A DNA stretch of 64,000 bases from Litorimonas sp051251645 (GTDB lineage Bacteria > Pseudomonadota > Alphaproteobacteria > Caulobacterales > Maricaulaceae). Position 1 is the stretch's first letter; each line of letters opens with the position of its first letter. Below are positions 9,464 through 17,850 of this stretch, piece by piece. The DNA lies in the NCBI GenBank assembly GCA_051251645.1, contig JBPOEY010000001.1, forward strand, positions 248,001 to 312,000, in the 5' to 3' direction. Under the pieces are notes generated by a model. That model had not been told where the DNA came from, did no database searches, and saw only the letters and a list, made by a program, of their open reading frames with translations. The position numbers were made by a program, and so were the translations under genes.

Positions 9464-11011
9464 TCAATGCTGCGCCGCAATGGACCCGGTCCGCACCGCG
9501 CGCCGTTCGATCCGGTTGATGACGTCAAGCCAGGCGAGCGCACTGGCCAGCACGGTATCCGTGCTCGCCCCGCGCCCTTGGTAGCTCTCAAATTCTGTTG
9601 CCACGCGCACAGTCGCTTCGGCCATCGCGTCTTCACCGCCGGAGACAGAATTGACGGCGTAATGTTCCAAAGTCATCGGCGTGTCGGTAATTTGGCTGAT
9701 CGCATCAAACACCGCATTCATCGGGCCAAGCATTTCGGATACGTGCTGTTGCGTTCGACCGTCCTCATGGCGGAGGCTGACGGTGGCTTTGGGGATCCGG
9801 TTTTCGTCCGACCCGGCAGAGACGTAGAGGCTCTCGATCTCCCACGGGCCGGGCTGGCCAACGGCCTCGCCCAGAATGAGGGATTCAATATCGCTGTCGA
9901 AGACTTCTTTCTTGGCGTCGGCCAATTCTTTGAACGACACAAATACGGATTGAAGTTGATTATCCGACAGGGTGAAGCCGAGTTTTTCCGCGCGGTGGCG
10001 CAGCGCGGCGCGGCCCGAATGTTTACCGAGCACGAGGTTGTCCGTGCTGACCCCGACATGTTCTGGCTTCATGATTTCATAGGTCTCGCGGTTCGCCAGC
10101 ACGCCATGTTGGTGAATGCCGCTCTCATGCGCGAAGGCGTTTTTGCCGACGATGGCTTTGTTGCGCGGCACCGCATTGCCTGTAATCGCGGCGAGCAGTT
10201 TGGACGCGCCGTAAAGGCCTTCGGTCCGCACGCCTGTGTCCATGCCAAAGAAATCGCGACGTGTGCGCAGCGCCATCACCACTTCTTCCAGCGCGCAATT
10301 GCCCGCGCGTTCGCCAATGCCGTTGAGCGCACATTCGACTTGGCGCGCGCCGCCGCGGATCGCCGCGAGGGAGTTGGCAACGGCGAGACCCAAATCGTCA
10401 TGGCAATGGGCCGACCATGTCACGCCGTCCGCACCCTCAACCTCGGTCGTGAGGAAGCGGAACAGATCTTCGATTTCTTCGGGTGTGGTGTAACCAACCG
10501 TGTCGGGCATGTTGATCGTCGTTGCCCCCGCTTGGATCACTGCTTCGCAGACGCGTTTCATATAATCGCGTTCCGTGCGGATCGCGTCTTCGCAGGAAAA
10601 TTCGACGTCGTCCGTATATTGCCGCGCGAGTTCCACGCCGGCGACGGCCCGGCGGACAATCTCATCCTTGTCCATCTTCAGCTTGAATTCGCGGTGCAGC
10701 GGGGAGGTCGCAATAAAGGTGTGAATGCGGCCGGACCGGGCCGGTTTGATCGCTTCACCCGACGCGCGGATATCGCCGTCATTACAGCGCGCGAGCGAAC
10801 ACACAGTCACGTCTTTGACCATCTCGGCGATGGCCTTGATGCCTTCGAAATCACCGGGTGAGGCAGCGGCAAAACCCGCCTCGATCACATCCACGCGCAG
10901 ACCTTCCAGCGCTTCTGCCATGGCGAGTTTTTGGCCGGATGACATAGAAAAGCCGGGGGCTTGCTCGCCATCGCGCAGCGTGGTGTCGAAGATTTTGACG
11001 GTGTTAGTCAT
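9464..11011 (-). CDS. leuA: 2-isopropylmalate synthase
   Basis: A 515-residue enzyme condensing 2-oxoisovalerate with acetyl-CoA, the first step of leucine synthesis. The HMGL-like TIM barrel begins FDTTLRDGEQAPG; SAHCHDDLGLAVANS supplies metal-binding histidines; GIHQHGVL lies at the domain boundary, and the C-terminal ~120 residues form the leucine-binding regulatory domain. It heads leuA-leuC-leuD-leuB-ilvA. A long inverted repeat, not an obvious leader peptide or attenuator, lies directly upstream. Shine-Dalgarno is weak. Confidence 0.96.
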   Translation of the reverse strand: MTNTVKIFDTTLRDGEQAPGFSMSSGQKLAMAEALEGLRVDVIEAGFAAASPGDFEGIKAIAEMVKDVTVCSLARCNDGDIRASGEAIKPARSGRIHTFIATSPLHREFKLKMDKDEIVRRAVAGVELARQYTDDVEFSCEDAIRTERDYMKRVCEAVIQAGATTINMPDTVGYTTPEEIEDLFRFLTTEVEGADGVTWSAHCHDDLGLAVANSLAAIRGGARQVECALNGIGERAGNCALEEVVMALRTRRDFFGMDTGVRTEGLYGASKLLAAITGNAVPRNKAIVGKNAFAHESGIHQHGVLANRETYEIMKPEHVGVSTDNLVLGKHSGRAALRHRAEKLGFTLSDNQLQSVFVSFKELADAKKEVFDSDIESLILGEAVGQPGPWEIESLYVSAGSDENRIPKATVSLRHEDGRTQQHVSEMLGPMNAVFDAISQITDTPMTLEHYAVNSVSGGEDAMAEATVRVATEFESYQGRGASTDTVLASALAWLDVINRIERRAVRTGSIAAQH

Positions 11012-11019
11012 CTCAATTT

Positions 11020-11137
11020 GTCATTCCGGCCCAGGCGCGCAGCGTTACAGAGCCGGGACCTATCATTTGCAAAACAGAGGCTATGGAGGTCGTCGTTAGG
11101 TCCCGGATCTGCGGGCTTCGCCCTTGTCCGGGATGAC
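11020..11137. repeat. Long imperfect inverted repeat between the ACT-subunit gene and leuA
   Basis: The left arm (11020-11061) begins GTCATTCCGG and ends GCCGGGACCT; the right arm (11098-11137) begins AGGTCCCGG and ends CCGGGATGAC. The arms are imperfect reverse complements of about 40 nt around a 36-nt spacer. The layout resembles dispersed extragenic palindromes common in alphaproteobacterial genomes. The transcript would fold into a long hairpin inside the operon. Only one copy is present in this window. Confidence 0.75.
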
Positions 11138-11161
11138 AGCTTTGTCTTTGAGCCGTTCCCA

Positions 11162-11464
11162 TCACGCCCGTTCCGCCCGTTTCCGACGGCCAACTTTCTC
11201 CGCGCTGACGACGTTGTAAAGCCGCTCTAGCTGCTTGCATAAAATGTCGAGATTGCGGGGACCGCCAATGTCTTCGATCCGCACGAGCAGGTCGAAATCC
11301 CCGTCGACGCGCTGCGTGCAATGCACGTCGCGGTAATCATATCCGCGCCGCTCAATCGTGCCGAGCGTGCGCAGCAAGGTGCCGGACACATCATGCAGGA
11401 CAATTTTGAGCGTCCCGCCAACACCGGAGGATTCGAAGATTTTATCGCGTTGGAGTTCAGTCAT
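11162..11464 (-). CDS. ACT-domain protein, probable acetolactate synthase small subunit (IlvM-like)
   Basis: A 100-residue protein with one ACT-like domain: LKIVLHDVSGTLLRTLGTIE, RRGYDYRDV, and a C-terminal helix LDILCKQLERLYNV. Size and pattern are closer to the short E. coli IlvM than to the ~160-residue IlvN/IlvH, which have an extra C-terminal domain. It likely activates or tunes the synthase encoded by ilvB. It overlaps the membrane-protein gene by 4 nt (ATGA), so it is coupled to that gene and not directly to ilvB. Confidence 0.78.
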   Translation of the reverse strand: MTELQRDKIFESSGVGGTLKIVLHDVSGTLLRTLGTIERRGYDYRDVHCTQRVDGDFDLLVRIEDIGGPRNLDILCKQLERLYNVVSAEKVGRRKRAERA

Positions 11465-11847
11465 GACTGTGTCCGTTTTTCAATTTTTTCAGCAACAAGA
11501 GCAGAGGTCATTGCGACCGCAATAAATGGGAACGTGATCCAGATTGCATAAATCCACATTGGAAAACTACGCTTTCCATATTCATATGCGGCACCTGATA
11601 TGTAACCTAATATCGGCGAGACTGCCATAATTAGAGTTACAGCTACGAGGAGTATAACTATGGTGGGTAGGGGCCTAACTACATGGCGCTTTGGCCAAAG
11701 AATTACTCCCCACGATAATAGGAAGGCTCCAAAACAGATTAAACTCATAAGTACCCAAAAAGAGGTGTTTTCAGGCACCCATTTAGTCACCAGTGCGAGA
11801 AACCACGGGCCAAATAAAAACACAGCAATTGGTAAACCTCGCTTCAC
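11461..11847 (-). CDS. Uncharacterised four-helix membrane protein inside the ilv operon
   Basis: A 128-residue very hydrophobic protein with about four predicted membrane helices (near residues 5-22, 29-51, 62-83 and 97-118) and a charged C terminus (EKIEKRTQS). It begins 2 nt after the ilvB stop and overlaps the ACT-subunit gene by 4 nt, so it is fully embedded in the operon. Its DNA is visibly richer in A+T than the flanking biosynthetic genes, suggesting a different origin. I recognise no family. Whether it is a transporter, an anchor for the synthase or an unrelated insertion cannot be decided. Confidence 0.75.
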   Translation of the reverse strand: MKRGLPIAVFLFGPWFLALVTKWVPENTSFWVLMSLICFGAFLLSWGVILWPKRHVVRPLPTIVILLVAVTLIMAVSPILGYISGAAYEYGKRSFPMWIYAIWITFPFIAVAMTSALVAEKIEKRTQS

Positions 11848-11849
11848 AC

Positions 11850-13571
11850 TTATCGCTCCATCATATCCGCATTAGACCGACCCGGCGGCACGAGTGGCCA
11901 GACGTTCTCGCCCGGATCGATTTTGACGTGCATCAAAACGGGGCCGTCTGTGCTGAGTAGGCGGTCAATGCCGGCGTCGACTTCGTCGCGGGTGTTGACG
12001 GTGAAGGCGTCGATCTGGAACGCTTTAGCGAGCAGGGCGAAATCGGGGTTGTCGTCGAGGTTGGTCTCAGAATAATTCTTATCAAAGAAGACTTCCTGCC
12101 ATTGCCGCACCATGCCGAGCACGGAGTTATCCAGCAGCACGATTTTAAGCGGAATATTATAGCGGTTCAGTGTCGCCAGCTCCTGAATATTCATCATGAT
12201 CGAGCCGTCGCCTGTCACCGTAATCACGGTGCGTTCCGGCGCGCCGAGTTTTGCGCCGAGGCCTGCCGGAATGCCAAAGCCCATGGTGCCAAGGCCGCCG
12301 GACGTGATGTGGTCTTTGGGCTCATCGAAATAACAATGTTGCGCGACCCACATTTGGTGCTGGCCGACATCGCAGGTAAAAATCGCGCTATCGGGCGCAC
12401 GGCGAGACAGATCGTGGAGCAGTTTGGGCGCGTAGACAAATTCGCCGGGTGCGTCGTAATTCCATTCATGTTCTGTGCGGCGACCATAGCACAGCTCCGT
12501 CCATTCACGGATGTTCGGGGCCGCGCCGCCGTCAAACGGGTCGAGCGCGGCGAGGTTCTTTTTCAAGCTCCCGTCCAGCCCGACATTGACGCGGCGGAGC
12601 TTATTAATCTCCGCAATATCAATATCCATATGGATGACCTTGGCATCTGGCGCGAAGGTATCCAACTTACCTGTCGCGCGGTCATCGAACCGTGCGCCCG
12701 CGACAATCAACAGGTCGCATTCCTGCACCGCATAGTTCGCCGCGCGCAGCCCGTGCATACCGAGCATACCGAGATAGTTGGGGTGATCGGACGGCAAGGA
12801 GCCAAGGCCCTTGAGCGTCGAGACCACAGGAATTTGGGTGCGCTCAACGAGTTCACGCAATTCCGCCACGCCGTCGCCTTGCGCGATACCGCCGCCAATA
12901 TAAAACAGCGGTTTTTTCGCCGCGCGCATAAGCTCTTCCGCCGCCGCAATATCCTGGCTCTGACCCATTTCGGGTTTGACCTTGGGATAAGGCCGCCAGC
13001 GGTGACGTTCCGTCGTGACCGCGTTGGCAACATCTTTGGGCAGATCAATCAGCACTGGGCCAGGACGGCCTTCGGCAGCAATGAAATAGGCTTCGGCGAC
13101 CATGCCAGGAATGTCAGCCGGGTCGCGCGCGATATAGCTGTGCTTGACGATGGGCATAGTGATGCCAACGATGTCGACTTCTTGGAACGCATCTGTGCCC
13201 ATCAAATCGGACGGCACTTGACCCGTGATGAACACGACGGGCACAGAATCGAGGTATGCGTCCGCAATCGCGGTGACGAGGTTTGTCGCGCCCGGACCAG
13301 ATGTCGCCAGCGCCGTGCCGACCTTGCCCGTCGCGCGGGCGTAGCCAATCGCCGCCATGCCGCAGCCTTGTTCATGACGGCAGAGAATATGCGTCAAGCT
13401 GGTGCGCGGCAGCACATCATAGACGGGCATGATCGCCCCGCCCGGATAGCCGAAAATAATATCAACGCCTTGCGCTTCAATCGCTTCGAGCAAGAGCAGC
13501 GCGCCGGATTTCGGGTCACGGTTTTCCATGACCTCGGTCTGCTGCTTGGTGAACTGTGTGGCTGTGGTCAT
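11850..13571 (-). CDS. ilvB: Acetolactate synthase large subunit
   Basis: A 573-residue ThDP- and FAD-dependent enzyme making acetolactate or acetohydroxybutyrate, the shared step of valine, leucine and isoleucine synthesis. Visible features: FGYPGGAIMPVYD with the catalytic-glutamate region CRHEQGCGMAAIGYARATG near residue 65, TSGPGATNLVT, and the ThDP/magnesium motif VTGDGSIMMNIQELATL with a downstream asparagine in LLDNSVLGMVRQW. Length is normal. It lies 95 nt after ilvC, across a hairpin. Confidence 0.96.
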   Translation of the reverse strand: MTTATQFTKQQTEVMENRDPKSGALLLLEAIEAQGVDIIFGYPGGAIMPVYDVLPRTSLTHILCRHEQGCGMAAIGYARATGKVGTALATSGPGATNLVTAIADAYLDSVPVVFITGQVPSDLMGTDAFQEVDIVGITMPIVKHSYIARDPADIPGMVAEAYFIAAEGRPGPVLIDLPKDVANAVTTERHRWRPYPKVKPEMGQSQDIAAAEELMRAAKKPLFYIGGGIAQGDGVAELRELVERTQIPVVSTLKGLGSLPSDHPNYLGMLGMHGLRAANYAVQECDLLIVAGARFDDRATGKLDTFAPDAKVIHMDIDIAEINKLRRVNVGLDGSLKKNLAALDPFDGGAAPNIREWTELCYGRRTEHEWNYDAPGEFVYAPKLLHDLSRRAPDSAIFTCDVGQHQMWVAQHCYFDEPKDHITSGGLGTMGFGIPAGLGAKLGAPERTVITVTGDGSIMMNIQELATLNRYNIPLKIVLLDNSVLGMVRQWQEVFFDKNYSETNLDDNPDFALLAKAFQIDAFTVNTRDEVDAGIDRLLSTDGPVLMHVKIDPGENVWPLVPPGRSNADMMER

Positions 13572-13636
13572 TTTATGGTTTATTTCCGGCCTATATTGTC
13601 GGGGCTCCCCGCAACATTACGCCATCCCGTTAAAGG

Positions 13637-13657
13637 TCCCGGCCATAAAGGCCGGGA
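13637..13657 (-). terminator. Hairpin between ilvC and ilvB
   Basis: A perfect 7-bp GC stem (CCCGGCC / GGCCGGG) with a 5-nt loop just downstream of the ilvC stop. The following sequence on the minus strand has only three Ts, so it may be a leaky terminator or an mRNA-stabilising structure rather than a full stop. Confidence 0.45.
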
Positions 13658-13666
13658 ACGGGTGAG

Positions 13667-14692
13667 TTAATTCACATCCTTATCGATTATCTTATTCGCG
13701 GCGATCCACGGCATCATGTCGCGAAGCTCGCCACCGATTTGTTCGATCTGATGCTCGGCCATGTTACGGCGGCGGGCCGTCATGGACGGGTAACCCATGG
13801 CGCCTTCCATGATGAAGTTCTTGGCGTAAGTGCCGTCTTGAATATCTTTCAGGCACTTGCGCATCGCGGCGCGTGAGCTCTCATTCACGACGGCTTCGCC
13901 CGTCACATATTCGCCGAATTCCGCATTATTGGAGATCGAGTAATTCATGTTGGCGATGCCGCCTTCATAGATCAAATCAACGATCAATTTGGTTTCATGC
14001 AGACATTCGAAATAGGCCAGCTCTGGCGGATAACCCGCTTCTGTAAGTGTCTCGAAACCCATTTTGATCAGCTCAACGATGCCGCCGCAAAGAACCGCTT
14101 GCTCACCGAACAGATCGGTCTCAGTTTCGTCCTTGAACGTTGTGTAGATGATCGCAGTCCGACCGCCGCCGATGGCGGACGCGTAGGACTTGGCGATTTC
14201 CAACGCTGCGCCGCCGTTCGCGTCTTGGGCGACAGCGATAAGGTCAGGAATACCGCGGCCCTGTTCAAATTCATTGCGGACCGTGTGACCCGGGGCTTTG
14301 GGTGCCACCATGATGACGTCAAGATCGCGGCGGGCGACGACTTGGCCGTAATGGATGGCGAAACCGTGACCAAACGCGAGAGTCGCGCCTTCTTTGATAT
14401 TGGGTTCAATATCTTCGCGATATATTTTGGACTGCCACTCATCCGGGGTCAGCACCATGACCACGTCTGCGCCTTTGACAGCGTCGGCGGTCGCTTTTGA
14501 CTCAAGCCCGTCTGACTTCACTTTTTTATTCGTTGCAGATGTGGGCTTTAGGCCCACAACCACGTCAACGCCGCTGTCTTTGAGGTTGAGCGCGTGGGCG
14601 CGGCCCTGACTGCCGTAGCCGAGGACGGCAACACGTTTGCCCTTGATGATGTCCAGATCGCAGTCTGCGTCATAGAAAATTTCGATACCCAT
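13667..14692 (-). CDS. ilvC: Ketol-acid reductoisomerase (NADP+), class I
   Basis: A 341-residue enzyme that isomerises and reduces acetolactate to dihydroxyisovalerate. The Rossmann motif AVLGYGSQGRAHALNLKDSG lies near residue 20, APKAPGHTVR near 130, and the metal-binding C-terminal knotted domain carries the DETETDLFGEQ motif. Length is typical of class I. The last residues, KIIDKDVN, are a short family-like tail. It starts 6 nt after the ilvD stop. Confidence 0.97.
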   Translation of the reverse strand: MGIEIFYDADCDLDIIKGKRVAVLGYGSQGRAHALNLKDSGVDVVVGLKPTSATNKKVKSDGLESKATADAVKGADVVMVLTPDEWQSKIYREDIEPNIKEGATLAFGHGFAIHYGQVVARRDLDVIMVAPKAPGHTVRNEFEQGRGIPDLIAVAQDANGGAALEIAKSYASAIGGGRTAIIYTTFKDETETDLFGEQAVLCGGIVELIKMGFETLTEAGYPPELAYFECLHETKLIVDLIYEGGIANMNYSISNNAEFGEYVTGEAVVNESSRAAMRKCLKDIQDGTYAKNFIMEGAMGYPSMTARRRNMAEHQIEQIGGELRDMMPWIAANKIIDKDVN

Positions 14693-14698
14693 GAGAGT

Positions 14699-16369
14699 TT
14701 AGTCCTGTTGGAAGGGGAAAGAGGTGACCGCGCCTTTAGACGCAGAGCCGACGAGAGCGGCAAATTTGGCGTAAGCGCCGACGGTGTCGCGGGGCAGGGA
14801 GGGTGTCCAGCCTTCTGCGCGTGCTTTTAAGTCGGCATCAACGTTGATGGTTTGGGCTTCGACGTCGATCGTAATGAGGTCGCCGTCCTCAACGAACGCA
14901 ATCGGCCCGCCGTGCGCGGCTTCGGGGGCGACGTGACCAATCACGAAGCCATAGCTCGCGCCGGAAAAACGACCGTCGGTGATGAGCGCGACATGATCCG
15001 CCAAATCTTGACCGACGAGGGCCGCTGTCACGCCGAGCATTTCGCGCATGCCGGGTCCGCCGCGCGGTCCTTCATTGCGGATGATAACCACGTCGCCTTT
15101 GTGAATGCCGTTGTTTTGCACAACCTCGAAACAGGCTTCTTCGCTCTCAAACACGCGCGCGCGGCCTTCGAAGTGGAGCGCACCGTGGCCCGCCAATTTG
15201 ACGACGCAGCCTTCGGGCGCGAGGTCCCCATAAAGAATACCGTAGCCGCCACGCGATTTCACGGGGGCTGCGAATTCGCGCACAACGTCTTGGCCTTCGG
15301 CTTCAGTGCTGTCGGCGATTTCTTCAAACAAAGAGCGCCCCGTCACGGTCGGTTGATCGACAATGCGGCCATCCGCGACCAGTTTTTGGCCGATCAAGCC
15401 AGAGCCGCCCGCCGCGTATAAGTCATAGGCCATATATTGGCCGCCGGGCTTGAGGTCGCCAATGACGGGCGTTGTCCGGCTGACATGATCAAACACATCA
15501 ATATCGAAATCTGTGATGCCCGCCTCACTTGCAATGGCGAGCAAATGCAGGATCGCATTGGTCGAGGCGGCTGTCGCCGACAAGGCAATGGCCGCGTTCA
15601 TCAGGCTATCTTTCGTAATCATCTCACGCGGCTGCCGATTATGCGTCACACAATCCACGACACAGACGCCCGCGTCATAGGCGGCGCGGTTCTTATCATC
15701 GTGGATCGCGGGAATGTCGTTTGTGCCCATCGGTGAGAGGCCCAAGAAAGTCATGGCCATGGCCATGCTATTGGCGGTGAACTGTCCGCCGCACGCGCCT
15801 GCGCCGGGACAAGCGGCTTTTTCAATATCTTTCAGCTCATCTTCATCGATGATGCCCGCCGCACACGCCCCAACCGCTTCGAATACATCCTGAACTGAGA
15901 GGTCTTTACCTTTGTGATGGCCGGGCATGATGGAGCCGCCGTAGAGGACCACCCCGGGTACGTTCATGCGGGCGAGGGCCATCCCCGCTGCGGGGATCGT
16001 CTTGTCGCAACCCACGAGGATGATGACACCGTCAAGCGAGTGACCGCGGACGGCCAGTTCAATCGAATCGCAAATCACTTCGCGCGACATGAGCGAGGCG
16101 CGCATCCCGTCGCTGCCCATGGTGATGCCGTCGGACACGGCGATGGAGTTAAAATCGACAGGCGTCCCGCCTGCGGCGCGGATACCGGCGCGGACCGGTA
16201 CGGCGAGCTTATCCAAATGCATGTTGCACGGACCCATATTGGTCCACGTGTTGAAGACCGCGATGATCGGACCTTCGAAGCTTTCGTCCGTCATGCCGGA
16301 CGCGCGCAGCATGGCGCGGGCCGCGCTGCGGTCTCGTCCGGTCACAATGGCGTCGGAACGCTTGCTCAT
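14699..16369 (-). CDS. ilvD: Dihydroxy-acid dehydratase
   Basis: A 556-residue iron-sulfur dehydratase giving the 2-oxo acid precursors of valine and isoleucine. Cluster cysteines are in MGPCNMH, GCDKTIPA and CPGAGACGGQFTANSM. The frame is open 12 codons upstream, but the ATG at 16369 has a good Shine-Dalgarno (AAAGGGGAAG) and gives the usual start MSKRSDAIVTGRDR. First gene of the ilvD-ilvC-ilvB series on the minus strand. Confidence 0.96.
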   Translation of the reverse strand: MSKRSDAIVTGRDRSAARAMLRASGMTDESFEGPIIAVFNTWTNMGPCNMHLDKLAVPVRAGIRAAGGTPVDFNSIAVSDGITMGSDGMRASLMSREVICDSIELAVRGHSLDGVIILVGCDKTIPAAGMALARMNVPGVVLYGGSIMPGHHKGKDLSVQDVFEAVGACAAGIIDEDELKDIEKAACPGAGACGGQFTANSMAMAMTFLGLSPMGTNDIPAIHDDKNRAAYDAGVCVVDCVTHNRQPREMITKDSLMNAAIALSATAASTNAILHLLAIASEAGITDFDIDVFDHVSRTTPVIGDLKPGGQYMAYDLYAAGGSGLIGQKLVADGRIVDQPTVTGRSLFEEIADSTEAEGQDVVREFAAPVKSRGGYGILYGDLAPEGCVVKLAGHGALHFEGRARVFESEEACFEVVQNNGIHKGDVVIIRNEGPRGGPGMREMLGVTAALVGQDLADHVALITDGRFSGASYGFVIGHVAPEAAHGGPIAFVEDGDLITIDVEAQTINVDADLKARAEGWTPSLPRDTVGAYAKFAALVGSASKGAVTSFPFQQD

Positions 16370-16438
16370 CGTCTTCCCCTTTGCCGCGCCAGCGGCTGAA
16401 TTCACGTCTGGCCACTTCGCAACAGCGTTGTCGAAGCA

Positions 16439-16467
16439 ATAAAAAACCCGCCTTGGTGGGGCGGGTT
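16439..16467 (-). terminator. Rho-independent terminator
   Basis: An 8-bp stem (AACCCGCC / GGCGGGTT) followed on the minus strand by TTTTTTATT. It sits just after the 41-residue membrane peptide gene and before ilvD, separating the two units. Confidence 0.88.
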
Positions 16468-16489
16468 GCTTGGTGGCGTTTTTCTTAGC

Positions 16490-16615
16490 CTACAACCCGT
16501 TCAGAACTCCAAGAAGGAGCACAATAAGACCAACGATTAGGACAAGCTCGACATTCGCGTGCGACGCACGTGTTTTGACCTTAACTTTAGGCGCGTTTTT
16601 TTCGAACGGGTTCAT
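16490..16615 (-). CDS. Small single-pass membrane protein (41 aa)
   Basis: A short gene: MNPFEKNAPKVKVKTRASHA, then one hydrophobic helix (VELVLIVGLIVLLLGVLNGL) running to the stop. The layout is a basic cytoplasmic N terminus with a C-terminal membrane anchor. An AAGGG lies about 4-8 nt before the ATG and a clean terminator follows, forming a stand-alone unit between ilvD and metB. No family is recognised. Comparison with related genomes would be decisive. Confidence 0.68.
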   Translation of the reverse strand: MNPFEKNAPKVKVKTRASHANVELVLIVGLIVLLLGVLNGL

Positions 16616-16716
16616 ACAGCCCTTAAATCGTAAACAAGGCTTGCCCTCAAGAGGAAAATTTACCTTAGGATTGCAAATGTCGGTAGGTTTCCTGTTATAG
16701 TATGCCCCATATTTGA

Positions 16717-17850
16717 TTAAATCGAGGCAAGAGCTGCCTCTAGCGCATTAATAAGGTCCTCTTTGTCTTCAATTCCAGTTGAAACACGGATCAATGTTTC
16801 ATCCAGCCCTGCCGCGGCCTGCGCCTCAGCCGTCATTCCCCGGTGGGTCATGGTGGCAGGCTGACAAATAAGGCTTTCGACACCGCCGAGCGACGCGGCA
16901 AGGCGGAAGACGGTTATCTGTCGCAACACTGTCGTCGCCGCCTCCGCGCCGCCTGCCACGCAAAACGACAGCATCGCGCCCGGTCCAGATTGTTGCTGCA
17001 ACGCAAGCCCGGTATCCGGATAATAGATATGCTTCACGCGGTCATGCGCGCGAAGCATAGCGACGATGGCTTTTGCATTTGCTTCAGCGGCATTGACGCG
17101 CAGCGCTAAGGTCCGCAGCCCGCGCAGCGTTTGGTAGCTATCAAAGGGTGATCCGGTCAAGCCGGCGGCATTGGCCCACCAGCTAAGTTTTTCTGCCAAT
17201 TCCTCTGTCTTCGCGACGACAACACCGCCGACCACGTCACTATGGCCATTGAGGTATTTCGTCGTTGATTGTAGCGCCATATCCGCGCCAAGGGCGAGGG
17301 GCTGCTGGCGCAGGGGAGACAGGAACGTATTATCAACAACTGACAGCGCCCCAGCGGCGCGGGCCATATCGCACAGCGCTGCGACATCTGTCAGGCGCAT
17401 CAGCGGATTACTCGGTGTTTCGATCAGGATCATCGCCGTTTCTGGCGTGATCAGAGCTTGCACAGCGTCCAAGTTGCCTTGGTCGACAAAATCGACGCGG
17501 ATTTGTCCTTGCTGATGCCGGGCAGAAAGCAAACGGTGCGTCCCGCCATAACAATCATGCGGGGCGATCATGTGCGCGCCTGCAGGCAGCAAATTAAGCA
17601 CGAGATCAATCGCGGCCATGCCAGAGCTTGTGACAACCGCGCCCGCGCCTCCGTCGAGTTCCGCGAGCGCATTGGCGAGTAGGTCGCGGTTCGGATTATT
17701 CGTCCGACCATAATCATACGGCCCTTTGGATTCTACATTCGGTTCCGGCCAAACATAAGTCGACGACATATAAAGCGGCGGAACAATTGCGCCATAGGCG
17801 GGGTCCCAACCGATACCCGCTTGAACGATTTTTGTGGCGGGTGAGGTCAT
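16717..17850 (-). CDS. metB: Cystathionine gamma-synthase family PLP enzyme
   Basis: A 377-residue Cys/Met-metabolism PLP enzyme. The PLP lysine is in QSTTKYLNGHSDVVGG near residue 210; the YGRTNNPN and TSSGMAAIDLVL motifs are typical. It overlaps metX by 4 nt and would use its acylhomoserine product with cysteine (cystathionine gamma-synthase) or with sulfide (O-succinylhomoserine sulfhydrylase). The two activities cannot be separated safely by eye, so the symbol is the most likely choice only. Confidence 0.88.
   Translation of the reverse strand: MTSPATKIVQAGIGWDPAYGAIVPPLYMSSTYVWPEPNVESKGPYDYGRTNNPNRDLLANALAELDGGAGAVVTSSGMAAIDLVLNLLPAGAHMIAPHDCYGGTHRLLSARHQQGQIRVDFVDQGNLDAVQALITPETAMILIETPSNPLMRLTDVAALCDMARAAGALSVVDNTFLSPLRQQPLALGADMALQSTTKYLNGHSDVVGGVVVAKTEELAEKLSWWANAAGLTGSPFDSYQTLRGLRTLALRVNAAEANAKAIVAMLRAHDRVKHIYYPDTGLALQQQSGPGAMLSFCVAGGAEAATTVLRQITVFRLAASLGGVESLICQPATMTHRGMTAEAQAAAGLDETLIRVSTGIEDKEDLINALEAALASI

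Noticed and set aside
9463..9636. 58-residue N-terminal extension of LeuC
   Set aside because: It lies within leuA in another frame and does not resemble LeuC; the ATG at 9462 gives the canonical start.
9416..10861. Long plus-strand open frame opposite leuA
   Set aside because: It lies wholly antisense to a clearly conserved gene; long antisense frames are common in GC-rich alphaproteobacterial genes.
12102..13670. 522-codon open frame opposite ilvB
   Set aside because: Antisense shadow of a conserved gene; composition rich in Arg and His, with no recognisable domain.
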